Source: a virus. From it: 36,771 nucleotides of DNA. The translations under genes were made by a program, and so were the position numbers. The stretch is taken from IMG/VR virus record IMGVR_UViG_3300048839_000748, positions 1 to 36,771 of that record; one strand, given 5' to 3'. Below are positions 23,649 through 30,211 of the stretch, piece after piece. The notes beneath the pieces were generated by a model. The model searched no databases. It had not been told where the DNA came from and saw nothing but the letters and a program-made list of their open reading frames with translations. Every line of letters begins with the position of its first letter. The stretch's first letter is position 1.

Positions 23649-24352
23649 TTCCAGTCCTCCTCTGTCATTTCGGATTCTTGACGACCGGCGAGACGACTTT
23701 CCAGCCGACGCCACCATTCTGCGGAGATTGCCTCCTCACTCTGACCTGGCATCAGGCGGCGGAACGCCTCCCATGCGGTTTCTTTCGTGGCCGCGGGTTT
23801 CTGCGGCGGTGCAGGTGGAGTTGCTGCGGCTGCGGTTGGGGGCGGTGGTGGAGTATGGGCCACCGCCCCCTTGCCGCTGGCAGCCGCACCTGCCAGAGCA
23901 CGCAGGCTGCTTCCGAGACGATTCTGCAATTCTCGGAGAGAATCTTTGTCGGCCTTCCGCGTCATCCCGCCTTCGTCATTCAGGCTGGCGATCCACTTGA
24001 CCGTCATCCTCTTTTTTCCTTCATACTCCTCGGTGGCAACCGTAATTTTCACGCATGTAGCGCTCCAGTCAGTGTCCTGGAGCTTGCAAAGATCAACGCC
24101 GTCCCATCCGAGAGCCTTTCGCAGCTGCTCGATTGTCGTGTCGTTGGCGGTGTGGTCACGCTTCTCCAGCATGTGGTATCCGGTGATTTCCGCGTCGTAG
24201 TCTCGATAGTCGCACCATTCCCCGCCATGCCAGAGTTGTGACAGAGAATATCTGACAACGAACATGGCCAGTTGGTTTTTCTCGGTGAAATTGACGCCCC
24301 ACTCCTTCGGGTAGGCGCGATACGTTCCGTCACGATCCGGCAGATTTGCCAT
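23618..24352 (-). CDS. Possible ssDNA-binding/DUF669-like protein (244 aa)
   Basis: It sits directly after the Sak4-like ATPase gene, where single-strand-binding or annealing partners are usually encoded. Residues ~1-150 form a beta-rich region containing VKITVATEEYEGKKRMTVKW, which resembles the last strands of the DUF669/OB-like partner proteins. Residues ~165-190 are a Pro/Ala-rich flexible linker. The C-terminus is acidic and Trp-rich, ending MTEEDWKWMATSAIPI, which is like the acidic tips of SSB proteins. Identification is by context and partial pattern. Confidence 0.55.
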   Translation of the reverse strand: MANLPDRDGTYRAYPKEWGVNFTEKNQLAMFVVRYSLSQLWHGGEWCDYRDYDAEITGYHMLEKRDHTANDTTIEQLRKALGWDGVDLCKLQDTDWSATCVKITVATEEYEGKKRMTVKWIASLNDEGGMTRKADKDSLRELQNRLGSSLRALAGAAASGKGAVAHTPPPPPTAAAATPPAPPQKPAATKETAWEAFRRLMPGQSEEAISAEWWRRLESRLAGRQESEMTEEDWKWMATSAIPI

Positions 24353-25173
24353 TACTTGGTCTCCTTATTGTTGATGGAAAAAAGTTTATCCCACAGTTCC
24401 GAAGAATCTTTGGGGAATGCGATTGCGTCCGCAAGCGTCCTGCTCTTGGCAACGTGAGTCGGCATCTCGGTCGGGAAGATGGTGCGAGTCCCGCACCCCT
24501 TCGCCTTGCCGTCGGTCGTCACAATGTCGTAGCCGACAAAAAACATATGGTCTGTCCACTCGCGGACGCGGTGACGGATTGACGCCTTGCCGGATGCCGG
24601 AGATTGCAGCCGCGGCTCGTAACGAATCCAGTCGTCACCGCTGGGGTTCGGCACGGTCGCCGTGCAATCGTGACAGATCAGCACGACGTTTCGCCCCTGT
24701 TTGACGTGTCGATCCAGTTCCGCCAGCAGGCCGACGAACGTGTCGTAAACGTACTGGTAGCCCTTGCCGTATCCGTAGCCTTCAATGTTTTTGACGTGGC
24801 TTCCCTTGTCGTTCGGGATCGTCTCCAGTGTGTAGGGAATCGCCAGTTCTTCGGCGCGAGTGGCCGAGTCGATCACGATGGTCTTAACGCCATCCCACAG
24901 TTGCGGCGTTCGCAACGCCGCAAGCAGAAGCGACCAGGACCACTCAGCGTCGTTGGACAAGCCGACGCGATCCGTGTCGATGTTGCAGGTCCCGCTTTCG
25001 AGGTCGATGAACTTCGGAGCGGGTGCGGACGCGGCAAGCGATGATTTGCCGATGCCGCCTGGACCATAGATCACGATGCGGTGAGCATGTGCCGTGACGC
25101 CGGTCGAGGAGACGAACTCCGCGTTCGGTCTGGATGGTGGAAGTTTCGCTGGCGGTCTTGGTGCGGCGGTCAT
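24352..25173 (-). CDS. Sak4-like RecA-fold ATPase (AAA_24 family)
   Basis: Walker A is GPGGIGKSS with Lys43, and the Walker B strand TIVID ends in Asp102. The following ICHD and GYGYGKGYQYVYDTF segments match phage AAA_24 proteins. Family members such as Sak4 load on ssDNA and promote strand annealing in phage recombination. It lies with a PD-(D/E)XK nuclease and a putative ssDNA-binding partner, forming a complete recombination set. The ATG overlaps the TGA of the preceding small frame. Confidence 0.8.
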   Translation of the reverse strand: MTAAPRPPAKLPPSRPNAEFVSSTGVTAHAHRIVIYGPGGIGKSSLAASAPAPKFIDLESGTCNIDTDRVGLSNDAEWSWSLLLAALRTPQLWDGVKTIVIDSATRAEELAIPYTLETIPNDKGSHVKNIEGYGYGKGYQYVYDTFVGLLAELDRHVKQGRNVVLICHDCTATVPNPSGDDWIRYEPRLQSPASGKASIRHRVREWTDHMFFVGYDIVTTDGKAKGCGTRTIFPTEMPTHVAKSRTLADAIAFPKDSSELWDKLFSINNKETK

Positions 25174-25414
25174 TGATTGACCCTTTCGGTTGGGGGTTGC
25201 GGTAGATGTTGCACGATACGATCAGGTCGTTCGTCCGTTGCCAACCTGGGTGGCTGTATCCAGGAAGCGGCGGTGGGCCATTTTCTCGCCGCGGAACGAT
25301 TGGCGTATCGTCGAATCTCCACGACTCGCGCCTCTGCTCCAGCGGCCTCCGTTTTCGTCCGCATGTCGCACAGAACTGTGAACAGTCGAAACTACGTGTT
25401 GATTGCTGATTCAT
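25170..25414 (-). CDS. Small ORF region with conflicting frames (possible frameshift)
   Basis: The best start is ATG 25414: it overlaps the upstream TGA and has GGGAG 9 nt upstream. That frame reads CSQFCATCGRKRRP, a CxxC pair, then a Pro-rich segment, but it meets no stop until 24944, far inside the ATPase gene. The best stop, TGA 25170 overlapping the ATPase ATG, is in the frame one base back, which alone would start at 25364 without a ribosome site. Together they suggest one ~80-aa protein with a sequencing error, mutation or -1 shift, perhaps at the run of five C near 25190. Function unknown. Confidence 0.45.
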
Positions 25415-25650
25415 GGCCTGTAGCTCCCGTCTCCGCTGTTCAGTGCGGCGTCAACCGACCTCTTGAACGCCATCGCCCCATCCAGCGAGGAAATAAGTTC
25501 GTCTCTGGAACGCCGAAGTGCATCGATCTGCGCTACTAGGTCAACCAGCATGGTCATCTCAATCGTGGCCGTTTCTGTGCCATTGGCCATCCGATCAACG
25601 GCGGACTGCCGCAGATAGCTCCACTCGCCATCAGTCATGATGTCGTTCAT
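25411..25650 (-). CDS. Hypothetical helical protein (79 aa)
   Basis: Overlaps its neighbours by ATGA at both ends. Mostly alpha-helical, with a heptad-like stretch TMLVDLVAQIDALRRSRDEL. No known domain. Confidence 0.6.
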   Translation of the reverse strand: MNDIMTDGEWSYLRQSAVDRMANGTETATIEMTMLVDLVAQIDALRRSRDELISSLDGAMAFKRSVDAALNSGDGSYRP

Positions 25651-26081
25651 GGCTTCACCTTCCCCTCGTCAAACCGGTGAAACCCGTGCGTCCCGTCGGC
25701 CAGCCGCTCGTCGCGCTGATCAACGCAGCCGATTATCCAGTCCAGCCGGTCTCGTAGGGCGCGATGAAACCGACCCGACTCGCTGCCGCTGTCGAAGTGG
25801 ATCGCGTTGAGCGACTCCAGTTGCTCCCGCGCCCAACACACCAGGTCCGCGAAGTGCGGCAACAGTGCGATCGCAACGGCATCTCGCCCGCTGGAGGCGG
25901 TCATATCAAACACCTCCTCGCCGTCGTCATCCTCCTCAGTCATGCCGATGTTGACGGTTGCCAGCGGCCCGACCCACGCGCCGCGCGTGTCCGGGTCCGG
26001 CCGGCAAACGTCGATGGTGTTTTCGCCAACGTCAACGATCATTCTCCACTGCTGGCCTGCAAGGTCTTTCAACGTCTTCAT
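25647..26081 (-). CDS. Hypothetical acidic protein (144 aa)
   Basis: TAGGAG lies upstream of ATG 26081. The protein starts with a beta-rich half ending TEEDDDGEEVFDM and continues with helices containing ALLPHFADLVCWAREQLE. No family recognised. It lies 9 nt after the nuclease gene in the same leftward operon. Confidence 0.6.
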   Translation of the reverse strand: MKTLKDLAGQQWRMIVDVGENTIDVCRPDPDTRGAWVGPLATVNIGMTEEDDDGEEVFDMTASSGRDAVAIALLPHFADLVCWAREQLESLNAIHFDSGSESGRFHRALRDRLDWIIGCVDQRDERLADGTHGFHRFDEGKVKP

Positions 26082-26090
26082 GGTTTTCTC

Positions 26091-27065
26091 CTATCTGTTA
26101 ACTGGCCGTTTCAGTTTGGCGTCCGCTCCGGGTTCTAATTCCTGATGGACATTCGTCACCTTGACGAACCCATCAGGAATCTGGTCAGTAGCGTTAACTC
26201 CGTTGCAACATAGCGCAAAATACGGACACTTGAACGGGTGGAGACACGAGTTCGTGTTTCGGTACCACCGGCCCGTGCGCTGGCATTCCCGCAGCAATTG
26301 CTGCTGCTGCCACAGTTCGGCAAGAAACTCATCGAGGTCGGATTCGAGCCTTGGGATTTCGCGTCGCGCAAAATAAAAATCCGGTCGTTCGGTCAAGTCT
26401 AACGCAAGCCTGTCGCCGAATTGTGCGATGGTTTCCCTGACGCCGCGAATGAGTTTCGGACGGATCGACGGCTTGCGCACCACGTCGTACAGGACGGTCG
26501 TGACATCGTGCCCCATCACTCTGGCTGCGAGCATGTACCCGCTGATTTGCGTGTCGAGCCGGAGCCTCATCCAGTAATCGTCGTCGATGCTCGATGTGGT
26601 CTTGTGTTCGATGATGGCCAGTCGCCCGTCGGGCAGTTTGGCGATTTTGTCGATCTTGCCGGCGAACCTGAAGTTTGGCGTCACGCCGCCGGTTTCCGGG
26701 TTCTTGATTGGCAAAATGAACGCCTGTTCGGTGGCGACAATCTCGACGTTCTCCCGTCCCCACCGAAGGTGATAGCCGACGATCAATCGCGCGACAATCT
26801 CGCGCTCGATCATCCATTCGTCAACGTCTTCTTCGCTCGCACACCACTGCGGGACAACCTCGTAGCCTGCGACCGCGCGAGATGCAGACTCGACAGGATC
26901 GACGCCTTGTGCCAGCAGGTCGATGCCGAGGTGAAAAGCTGCGCCCATCCTGAGCGGCTGTGAATCGCGGTTGGGGCGAATGCCAAGCTCGTACGCGAAA
27001 TAATGCCTCCTCAAACACGACTTGGCGGAACTCATCCTCGAATGTGTTAATAGATTTTGTTGCAT
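26091..27065 (-). CDS. PD-(D/E)XK nuclease with Fe-S cysteines (Cas4/RecB-type exonuclease)
   Basis: Asp139 in GKID and Glu153/Lys155 in IIEHKTT form the nuclease core. Cys17 in SAKSC together with CLHPFKCPYFALC near the C-terminus gives the one-plus-three cysteine pattern that binds a 4Fe-4S cluster in Cas4 and AddB-like nucleases. It probably resects DNA ends for the Sak4-like annealing system. ATG 27065 is used; the frame is open further upstream but that part crosses the inverted repeat of the mobile element and was created by the insertion. It is the first gene of the leftward operon. Confidence 0.78.
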   Translation of the reverse strand: MQQNLLTHSRMSSAKSCLRRHYFAYELGIRPNRDSQPLRMGAAFHLGIDLLAQGVDPVESASRAVAGYEVVPQWCASEEDVDEWMIEREIVARLIVGYHLRWGRENVEIVATEQAFILPIKNPETGGVTPNFRFAGKIDKIAKLPDGRLAIIEHKTTSSIDDDYWMRLRLDTQISGYMLAARVMGHDVTTVLYDVVRKPSIRPKLIRGVRETIAQFGDRLALDLTERPDFYFARREIPRLESDLDEFLAELWQQQQLLRECQRTGRWYRNTNSCLHPFKCPYFALCCNGVNATDQIPDGFVKVTNVHQELEPGADAKLKRPVNR

Positions 27066-27182
27066 GGCCGACGACCTTATGGACTTTTTATCGAGTGTCA
27101 ACGGCGTATTTGTTGAAAAAAAATATTTAAAATAAAAATAACCATTTACGCGATAAACAATAAGGTGCGGAAAATTATTTTT
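27066..27182. promoter_or_regulatory. AT-rich leader of the leftward recombination operon, cut by the transposon
   Basis: The 117 bp between the nuclease start and the transposon include TTGACA on the minus strand (near 27095) and an A-rich block. Its other half now lies beyond the transposon at 29784-29835, next to the rightward HTH gene. Before the insertion this was a divergent control region of about 160 bp. Confidence 0.5.
27175..27182. repeat. Left 8-bp target-site duplication (TTATTTTT)
   Basis: Identical to 29784-29791, bracketing the 2,601-bp element. Confidence 0.88.
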
Positions 27183-27211
27183 CGGAAGTATGTATTTATT
27201 GAAAATAACCC

Positions 27212-27239
27212 TTGACTTCCGATTTTCAGTATGTATCAT
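27212..27239 (+). promoter_or_regulatory. Transposase promoter overlapping sub-terminal end-like repeats
   Basis: TTGACT (27212-27217) and TATCAT (27234-27239) are 16 bp apart. Between and across them are ACTTCCG (inverted end core) and AGTATGTAT (direct end core), so transposase binding could repress its own promoter. AAAGGA precedes the ATG at 27266. Confidence 0.45.
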
Positions 27240-27265
27240 AATATAAAGATTGGAAAGGAAAATTT

Positions 27266-28225
27266 ATGGCCACACACCAAGTGAAAGTCGGCGAACAGAA
27301 AGACGAGATCGTGCGAGTTATGCCACTAGTGTGTGGCGATGAAAGCGCGGCGGTAGAACTACTTGAAGAATTACGATGGGGCAATAATCCTGCTTGCCCG
27401 ACGTGCGGAAGCACCAATGTGTATAGCATAACTGGCCGTGATGGGAAGCGAGAAAAGAACTACCGATGGCGATGCCGTGATTGTAAAAGGTCTGGGTTAT
27501 TCTCGGTGCGTACCGGAACCGTCATGGAGCAAACGAGAATTCCTCTGCGATATTGGTGCTGGGCGTTCTGGCATCTTTGCTCTAGCAAGAAGGGTATGAG
27601 CGCTAAGCAGATTCAACGTCAAACCGGATTGTCCTATAAGTCGGCATTGTTTCTCCTCCACAGGGTGCGATTTGCGATGGCCGATATGGAAGGTGTGAAG
27701 CTTTCCGGCACCATTGAGGTAGATGAGACTTACGTGGGCGGAAAGCCTCGTCATAAAGGGAATAACAAGCGTGGCCGCGGCACAAAGAAAACTCCCGTCT
27801 TCGGCATGGTCGAGCGCAATGGGCGAGTGAAAACGCAAGTTGTAGCTGATGTGACTGGGGCGACGCTTAAGGGCGCAATTCGCGAAGTGGCCGATAATCA
27901 ATCTCGAATCATGACCGATGAGAATCGCGCGTACAGCGGCATCGGTGCAGAGTTTGCGGGCGGTCACAAGTTTGTAACTCACAGTGCAATGCAGTATGTC
28001 AATGGTGACGCGCATACAAATACTATTGAAGGCGTATTCAGCCTAATTAAGCGAGGCATGTACGGCATCTATCACAACGTGAGCAAGCGACACCTTCACC
28101 GTTATCTTGCCGAGTACGATTTCCGCTGGAATAATCGTAAAGTGAGTGACGGAGAACGTACGGTTGCTGCGATTCGAGGCGCGGAAGGCAAGCGATTAAT
28201 GTACCGTGAGCCGTCGTCAGTATGA
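27266..28225 (+). CDS. IS1595-family (ISXO2-like) transposase
   Basis: Catalyses cut-and-paste or copy movement of the surrounding element. An N-terminal zinc ribbon (CPTCGS and CRDCKR) is followed by a helix-turn-helix-like region (GMSAKQIQRQTGLSYKSAL). The DDE-type core has Asp153 in EVDETYVGG, Asp218 in MTDENRAY, and Glu255 in HTNTIEG, with the family C-terminal motif YDFRWNNRK. The 319-aa length is normal. Codons are more A/T-rich than in the phage genes, consistent with separate origin. Confidence 0.92.
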   Translation: MATHQVKVGEQKDEIVRVMPLVCGDESAAVELLEELRWGNNPACPTCGSTNVYSITGRDGKREKNYRWRCRDCKRSGLFSVRTGTVMEQTRIPLRYWCWAFWHLCSSKKGMSAKQIQRQTGLSYKSALFLLHRVRFAMADMEGVKLSGTIEVDETYVGGKPRHKGNNKRGRGTKKTPVFGMVERNGRVKTQVVADVTGATLKGAIREVADNQSRIMTDENRAYSGIGAEFAGGHKFVTHSAMQYVNGDAHTNTIEGVFSLIKRGMYGIYHNVSKRHLHRYLAEYDFRWNNRKVSDGERTVAAIRGAEGKRLMYREPSSV

Positions 28226-28278
28226 CGGTCAAAGAAAATACCGACTTTCCTGGATGATTGATCGCAAGCGTAAGAAAC

Positions 28279-29091
28279 ATGGCAAAGCGAACAATCAAAA
28301 TACGGCTCGGCGAGAAGGGAAACCATCTCGAGATTAGCACGCTAATTACCGTGCTTCAGGATACTGTTGGTATTTTACGCGGAATAGATAAAGCAATCAC
28401 TGGGGAACGATCGCCCGCCCTGCATTGGTTCATTCGTCGAATAGAAATGAAAAGTCCCCTTGAAGCGATCCTAGAAGCCGAAGTTGTAAACGATGGCGTC
28501 GTCGCGCCAGAAGTAGTTCGCCCCTTTATGCGCGGCCTGAAGGCTATGGAGAAAACTTCTGCGCCCCCTCGGTACTTCGGAGATCACGAGTTGACTCGTA
28601 CCAAGCGCATCGTTGATCTGCAACACAACGGTGTTCAGTTTGTCGAGTTCACCTCTGATCGCGATAAGCCGATCCGCCCCACGACACGAGTATCAGAGCA
28701 TATTCAATCCTTGCTCGGCCCGGCCCCAACCCGACCATACGAGCAGTTTGCTGAGATTGAAGGAACGCTTGAAGACGTATCGCTTCATCCAGATATTCCA
28801 CAGTTTGCTATCTACGACCCGCTTACCTATCAGCCGGTGGAGTGCTCTTTTGATTCACAAGACATTGACACAATCACGAATCTGATGAAACGAAAAGCGA
28901 GAGTATTTGTAACGGGAGTTGCCAAGTTCAATGCACGACACCATCCGGTATCTATTTGCGTTGAAAAGATTGAAGAACTTCCAGATCAAAAAGACTTGCC
29001 GCAGATCGGCCAGCTTCGGAAGGCTGGGTTGAACCTCACGAACGGGCGTGATCCGGTGGACGTTATTCGAGGCCTGCGAAATGGCAGATGA
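28279..29091 (+). CDS. Transposon passenger protein, probable antitoxin partner (270 aa)
   Basis: ATG 28279 is preferred over TTG 28258. It overlaps the PIN gene by 11 nt, the usual tight coupling of toxin-antitoxin pairs. The C-terminal half looks like a small beta-barrel (EGTLEDVSLHPDIPQFAIYD, then ARVFVTGVAKFNARHHPV). I know of hypothetical proteins of this kind next to PIN genes, but I do not recognise a named antitoxin family, and it is long for an antitoxin. Its role as partner is inferred from position. Confidence 0.6.
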   Translation: MAKRTIKIRLGEKGNHLEISTLITVLQDTVGILRGIDKAITGERSPALHWFIRRIEMKSPLEAILEAEVVNDGVVAPEVVRPFMRGLKAMEKTSAPPRYFGDHELTRTKRIVDLQHNGVQFVEFTSDRDKPIRPTTRVSEHIQSLLGPAPTRPYEQFAEIEGTLEDVSLHPDIPQFAIYDPLTYQPVECSFDSQDIDTITNLMKRKARVFVTGVAKFNARHHPVSICVEKIEELPDQKDLPQIGQLRKAGLNLTNGRDPVDVIRGLRNGR

Positions 29092-29614
29092 ATACAATGT
29101 CGCGGTGTGGGACGCTTGTGTGCTTATTAGTGCAATTGACCAAGCAAGCCCAAGGTGGCCTGCCATTGAACCGTGGCTGCGCGATGCTGAACGCGGTGAG
29201 TTTCAAATCGTGGTTCCAGAAACAGTAGTAGCAGAACTCCGATATTTGCCGGTCGCTACAGAAGAAGGCGTGCCTCAGGAAAGGCAAGACGATTTGATCT
29301 CGAAGTTTCTGCTTAACCCATACATCGTGCGGCGTTCGGTTCACCGTGGCATATCTGAGTTGGCGGCAACTATTGGTAGAAAGCATAAAAGCGTCAAGCG
29401 GGTTGGCGACGCAATCGTATTGGCCACCGCGCTATTCTGGCAAGTTCCCGTGGTTCATACCTATGACGGCGATGGTAAGAAGAATGGGTTACTCAACTTG
29501 GATTGTGTACTAGGCGACAAGACTAAATTACGTATCATGACGCCCGACTACGGTGCCAACACACTGTTCGGAACACCCAATAATGAAGAAGCCAAGAAGA
29601 AAAAAAGGGCCTAA
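29081..29614 (+). CDS. PIN-domain ribonuclease-like protein (177 aa)
   Basis: PIN domains cut RNA and often act as toxins. The acidic residues are in order: Asp11 in VWDACVLIS, Glu52 in VVAELRYLP, Asp110 in VGDAIVLATAL, and Asp129 in HTYDGDGK, so the active site looks complete. The C-terminus is Lys-rich. It is the third gene of the transposon and overlaps its neighbours on both sides. The likely arrangement is a toxin-antitoxin module carried by the transposon, which could stabilise the element in a phage or host genome. Confidence 0.8.
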   Translation: MADEYNVAVWDACVLISAIDQASPRWPAIEPWLRDAERGEFQIVVPETVVAELRYLPVATEEGVPQERQDDLISKFLLNPYIVRRSVHRGISELAATIGRKHKSVKRVGDAIVLATALFWQVPVVHTYDGDGKKNGLLNLDCVLGDKTKLRIMTPDYGANTLFGTPNNEEAKKKKRA

Positions 29615-29726
29615 ACCAGAAGTGCTCAAACTTAAAACACTGGTTGACTGGAAAGCGGCGCTAAAGAACGCACTCCAGAAACCCAAGCCCACAGACGGCT
29701 GGCCAAAAGTCAAGCTGGAAAAGTGA
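29583..29726 (+). CDS. Short basic passenger ORF (47 aa)
   Basis: ATG 29583 overlaps the end of the PIN gene. The product is Lys/Arg/Pro-rich with VDWKAALKNALQKPKP and a GWP turn near the end. A relative is recognisable at the right end of the 653-bp element. It may be a third member of the toxin-antitoxin module or an accessory of the transposon; no known family. Confidence 0.6.
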   Translation: MKKPRRKKGPKPEVLKLKTLVDWKAALKNALQKPKPTDGWPKVKLEK

Positions 29727-29783
29727 ATACGCTCCTCACCCCCAAGCCCGCCAATAAGTCATTTCAATAAGTACATACTTCCG

Positions 29784-29791
29784 TTATTTTT
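29784..29791. repeat. Right 8-bp target-site duplication (TTATTTTT)
   Basis: Identical to 27175-27182. Confidence 0.88.
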
Positions 29792-29835
29792 TTCCACACT
29801 TGACACCAAGACAGAAACTCTCAATCTTGGCGACC

Positions 29836-30192
29836 ATGACACCAGCAGAAGTCGTAATCGGCATGTTCGGCGGGACGGCGGCACTTGCCGAGATGCTCGG
29901 AATCACGCGCCAAGCCGTCAATCACTGGAATCTAATTCCGGCCAAATATCATCGGCAGCTGTTGCGTTTAGCCTGCGAGCGCGGGCTGTGGCTGACTGCC
30001 GACGATCTCATATGGGGACGCAACAATGGAACTAGAACCGTGGGAATCACTGGAAAAACCATCGAAATGGGACCGACTGGATTCAACGACGCGGGAAGCA
30101 CTGAAAAAACTGGGGTGGACGGAAAAACAGTGGAATCGACAGGAGGCGGTCTGGAAGACCGTGCTCAGGATGCTGCTCGAACAAAGAGTTGA
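29836..30192 (+). CDS. Cro/YdaS-like HTH regulator (118 aa)
   Basis: ATG 29836 is chosen; TTG 29800 is part of TTGACA. The segment FGGTAALAEMLGITRQAV followed by NHWNLIP is a Cro/YdaS-like helix-turn-helix, and RGLWLTADDLI follows as usual. Such proteins bind operators in phage control regions. The C-terminal ~50 residues are Gly/Thr-rich and are read from the same DNA as the next ORF in another frame, so this tail may not be under selection. It is the first gene of the rightward replication operon, 52 nt from the transposon. Confidence 0.7.
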   Translation: MTPAEVVIGMFGGTAALAEMLGITRQAVNHWNLIPAKYHRQLLRLACERGLWLTADDLIWGRNNGTRTVGITGKTIEMGPTGFNDAGSTEKTGVDGKTVESTGGGLEDRAQDAARTKS

Positions 30193-30211
30193 CGAAGTTT
30201 GCGATGATTAA
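30026..30211 (+). CDS. Small hypothetical protein (61 aa) overlapping the HTH gene
   Basis: ATG 30026 has GGGGA 7 nt upstream. The product is Glu/Lys/Trp-rich and helical (STTREALKKLGWTEKQWN), a more natural sequence than the overlapping tail of the HTH gene. It overlaps that gene by 167 nt and the helicase start by 8 nt. Function unknown. Confidence 0.55.
   Translation: MELEPWESLEKPSKWDRLDSTTREALKKLGWTEKQWNRQEAVWKTVLRMLLEQRVDEVCDD

Larger units (their letters stand above)
27183..29783 (+). mobile_element. 2,601-bp IS1595-family transposon with passenger genes
   Basis: The ends are inverted repeats CGGAAGTATGTA-[TC]-TTATTGAAA (22 positions, one mismatch), at 27183-27204 and 29762-29783. An exact 8-bp TTATTTTT duplication flanks them, the length typical for the IS1595 family. 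Inside are an ISXO2-like transposase, a two-gene module with a PIN domain, and a short basic ORF. The element is inserted between the divergent recombination and replication operons. It appears intact and recent because the duplications are perfect. The 653-bp element at 7553-8205 shares its ends. Confidence 0.9.

Noticed and set aside
27066-27239. N-terminal extension of the nuclease gene to 27239
   Set aside because: The extension runs through the transposon end, is A/T-rich and has no family similarity; ATG 27065 fits the family start.
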